This document shows, one piece after another, positions 53,218 to 53,280 of a DNA stretch of 53,280 nt. The notes beneath the pieces were generated by a model that made no database searches, had not been told where the DNA came from, and saw only the letters and a program-made list of their open reading frames with translations. This stretch comes from CALAZP01 sp041164265 (GTDB lineage Bacteria > Bacteroidota > Bacteroidia > Chitinophagales > Saprospiraceae). Location of the stretch: positions 1 to 53,280 of the forward strand of contig JBEAPR010000136.1 in NCBI GenBank assembly GCA_041164265.1, given 5' to 3'. A program made the translations under genes and the position numbers. Each line of letters begins with the position of its first letter. Position 1 is the stretch's first letter.

Positions 53218-53249
53218 CAAATATAGAGGGTCTTTTTTTTATATGCAAG
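53218..53249 (-). promoter_or_regulatory. Promoter of tRNA-Val
   Basis: On the minus strand CTTG (53249-53246), 20 bases and TATATTTG (53225-53218), the same boxes as tRNA-Cys. The -7 box ends 16 bases before the mature tRNA. Start would be near 53211. Confidence 0.72.
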
Positions 53250-53280
53250 TTTAATTTTTCTAATCTTAGCCAATTGAAAA

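Noticed and set aside
1..53280. Prophage, insertion sequence, integrase or CRISPR array
   Set aside because: No transposase, integrase, phage structural gene, spaced direct-repeat array or flanking duplication was seen.

Overview
The window is an ordinary chromosomal stretch of an AT-rich member of the Bacteroidota. This is supported by the mutY-ssb-gldE-gldD gliding cluster, a ~1,100-residue SecA, the MMPL, DUF2147 and YHYH families, near absence of Shine-Dalgarno sequences, and promoters of the Bacteroidota type ((T/C)TTG, 20-21 bases, TAnnTTTG) before both tRNA genes, recA and a DUF2147 gene. A lineage near Saprospiria or Cytophagia is a guess. No prophage, insertion sequence, integrase, rRNA gene or CRISPR array was seen.

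Layout. 1-5503 (+): end of a flippase-like membrane protein, a YehP-like VWA protein, an unknown 100-residue protein and a Dna2-like nuclease-helicase, tightly packed. 5500-7278 (-): nicotinamide-riboside-kinase-like protein, lone receiver domain and RmlA, divergent from pnuC-xth (7365-8707, +). 8704-10744 (-): gmd-fcl for GDP-L-fucose. 10958-11031 (-): tRNA-Cys. 11125-11847 (-): lipoprotein. 11889-19233 (+): secA, SPOR-like protein, rodA, tgt, lptG-like permease, an envelope-biased operon. 19405-23333 (+): ECF sigma factor, mutY, ssb, gldE, gldD. 23330-26737 (-): large propeller/barrel surface protein. 26803-31685: metallo-hydrolase, RNase HII, MMPL exporter, a degenerate TrpF-like protein, DUF2147 protein and a small acidic protein. 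31764-35701: recA, prfA, tsaB and two ArsR-type regulators. 35732-38719: pdxA-lspA, rsmA, yqeY. 38729-44043: aldehyde dehydrogenase, rlmN, rpoN, class III aminotransferase. 44149-47017 (+): thioredoxin, thiL, M28 lipoprotein. 47022-49706: indoleamine 2,3-dioxygenase and a divergent MFS transporter. 49707-53031 (-): YHYH lipoprotein, membrane-anchored protein, TrpB2, small lipoprotein. 53124-53201 (-): tRNA-Val.

How genes work together. pnuC and the adjacent kinase form an NAD-salvage pair. gmd and fcl are the two steps from GDP-mannose to GDP-fucose. rodA, lptG, secA, lspA, rmlA and the Gld proteins all serve envelope building. IDO and TrpB2, three genes apart, are tryptophan-consuming and tryptophan-making enzymes.

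Most worth a second look: (i) the VWA/small protein/Dna2-like block, whose VWA member belongs to a family normally found with MoxR and SWIM partners that are absent here; (ii) similar inverted repeats with 14-base spacers just before the ECF sigma gene and a small anti-sigma-like gene; (iii) a perfect CRP/FNR-type box before tsaB; (iv) an 11-base element shared in opposite orientation by two ArsR-gene leaders; (v) a Tgt whose three zinc cysteines are all serine and a TrpF-like protein lacking its catalytic residues; (vi) eleven convergent gene pairs of which ten have no room for a terminator, five overlapping by exactly four bases.
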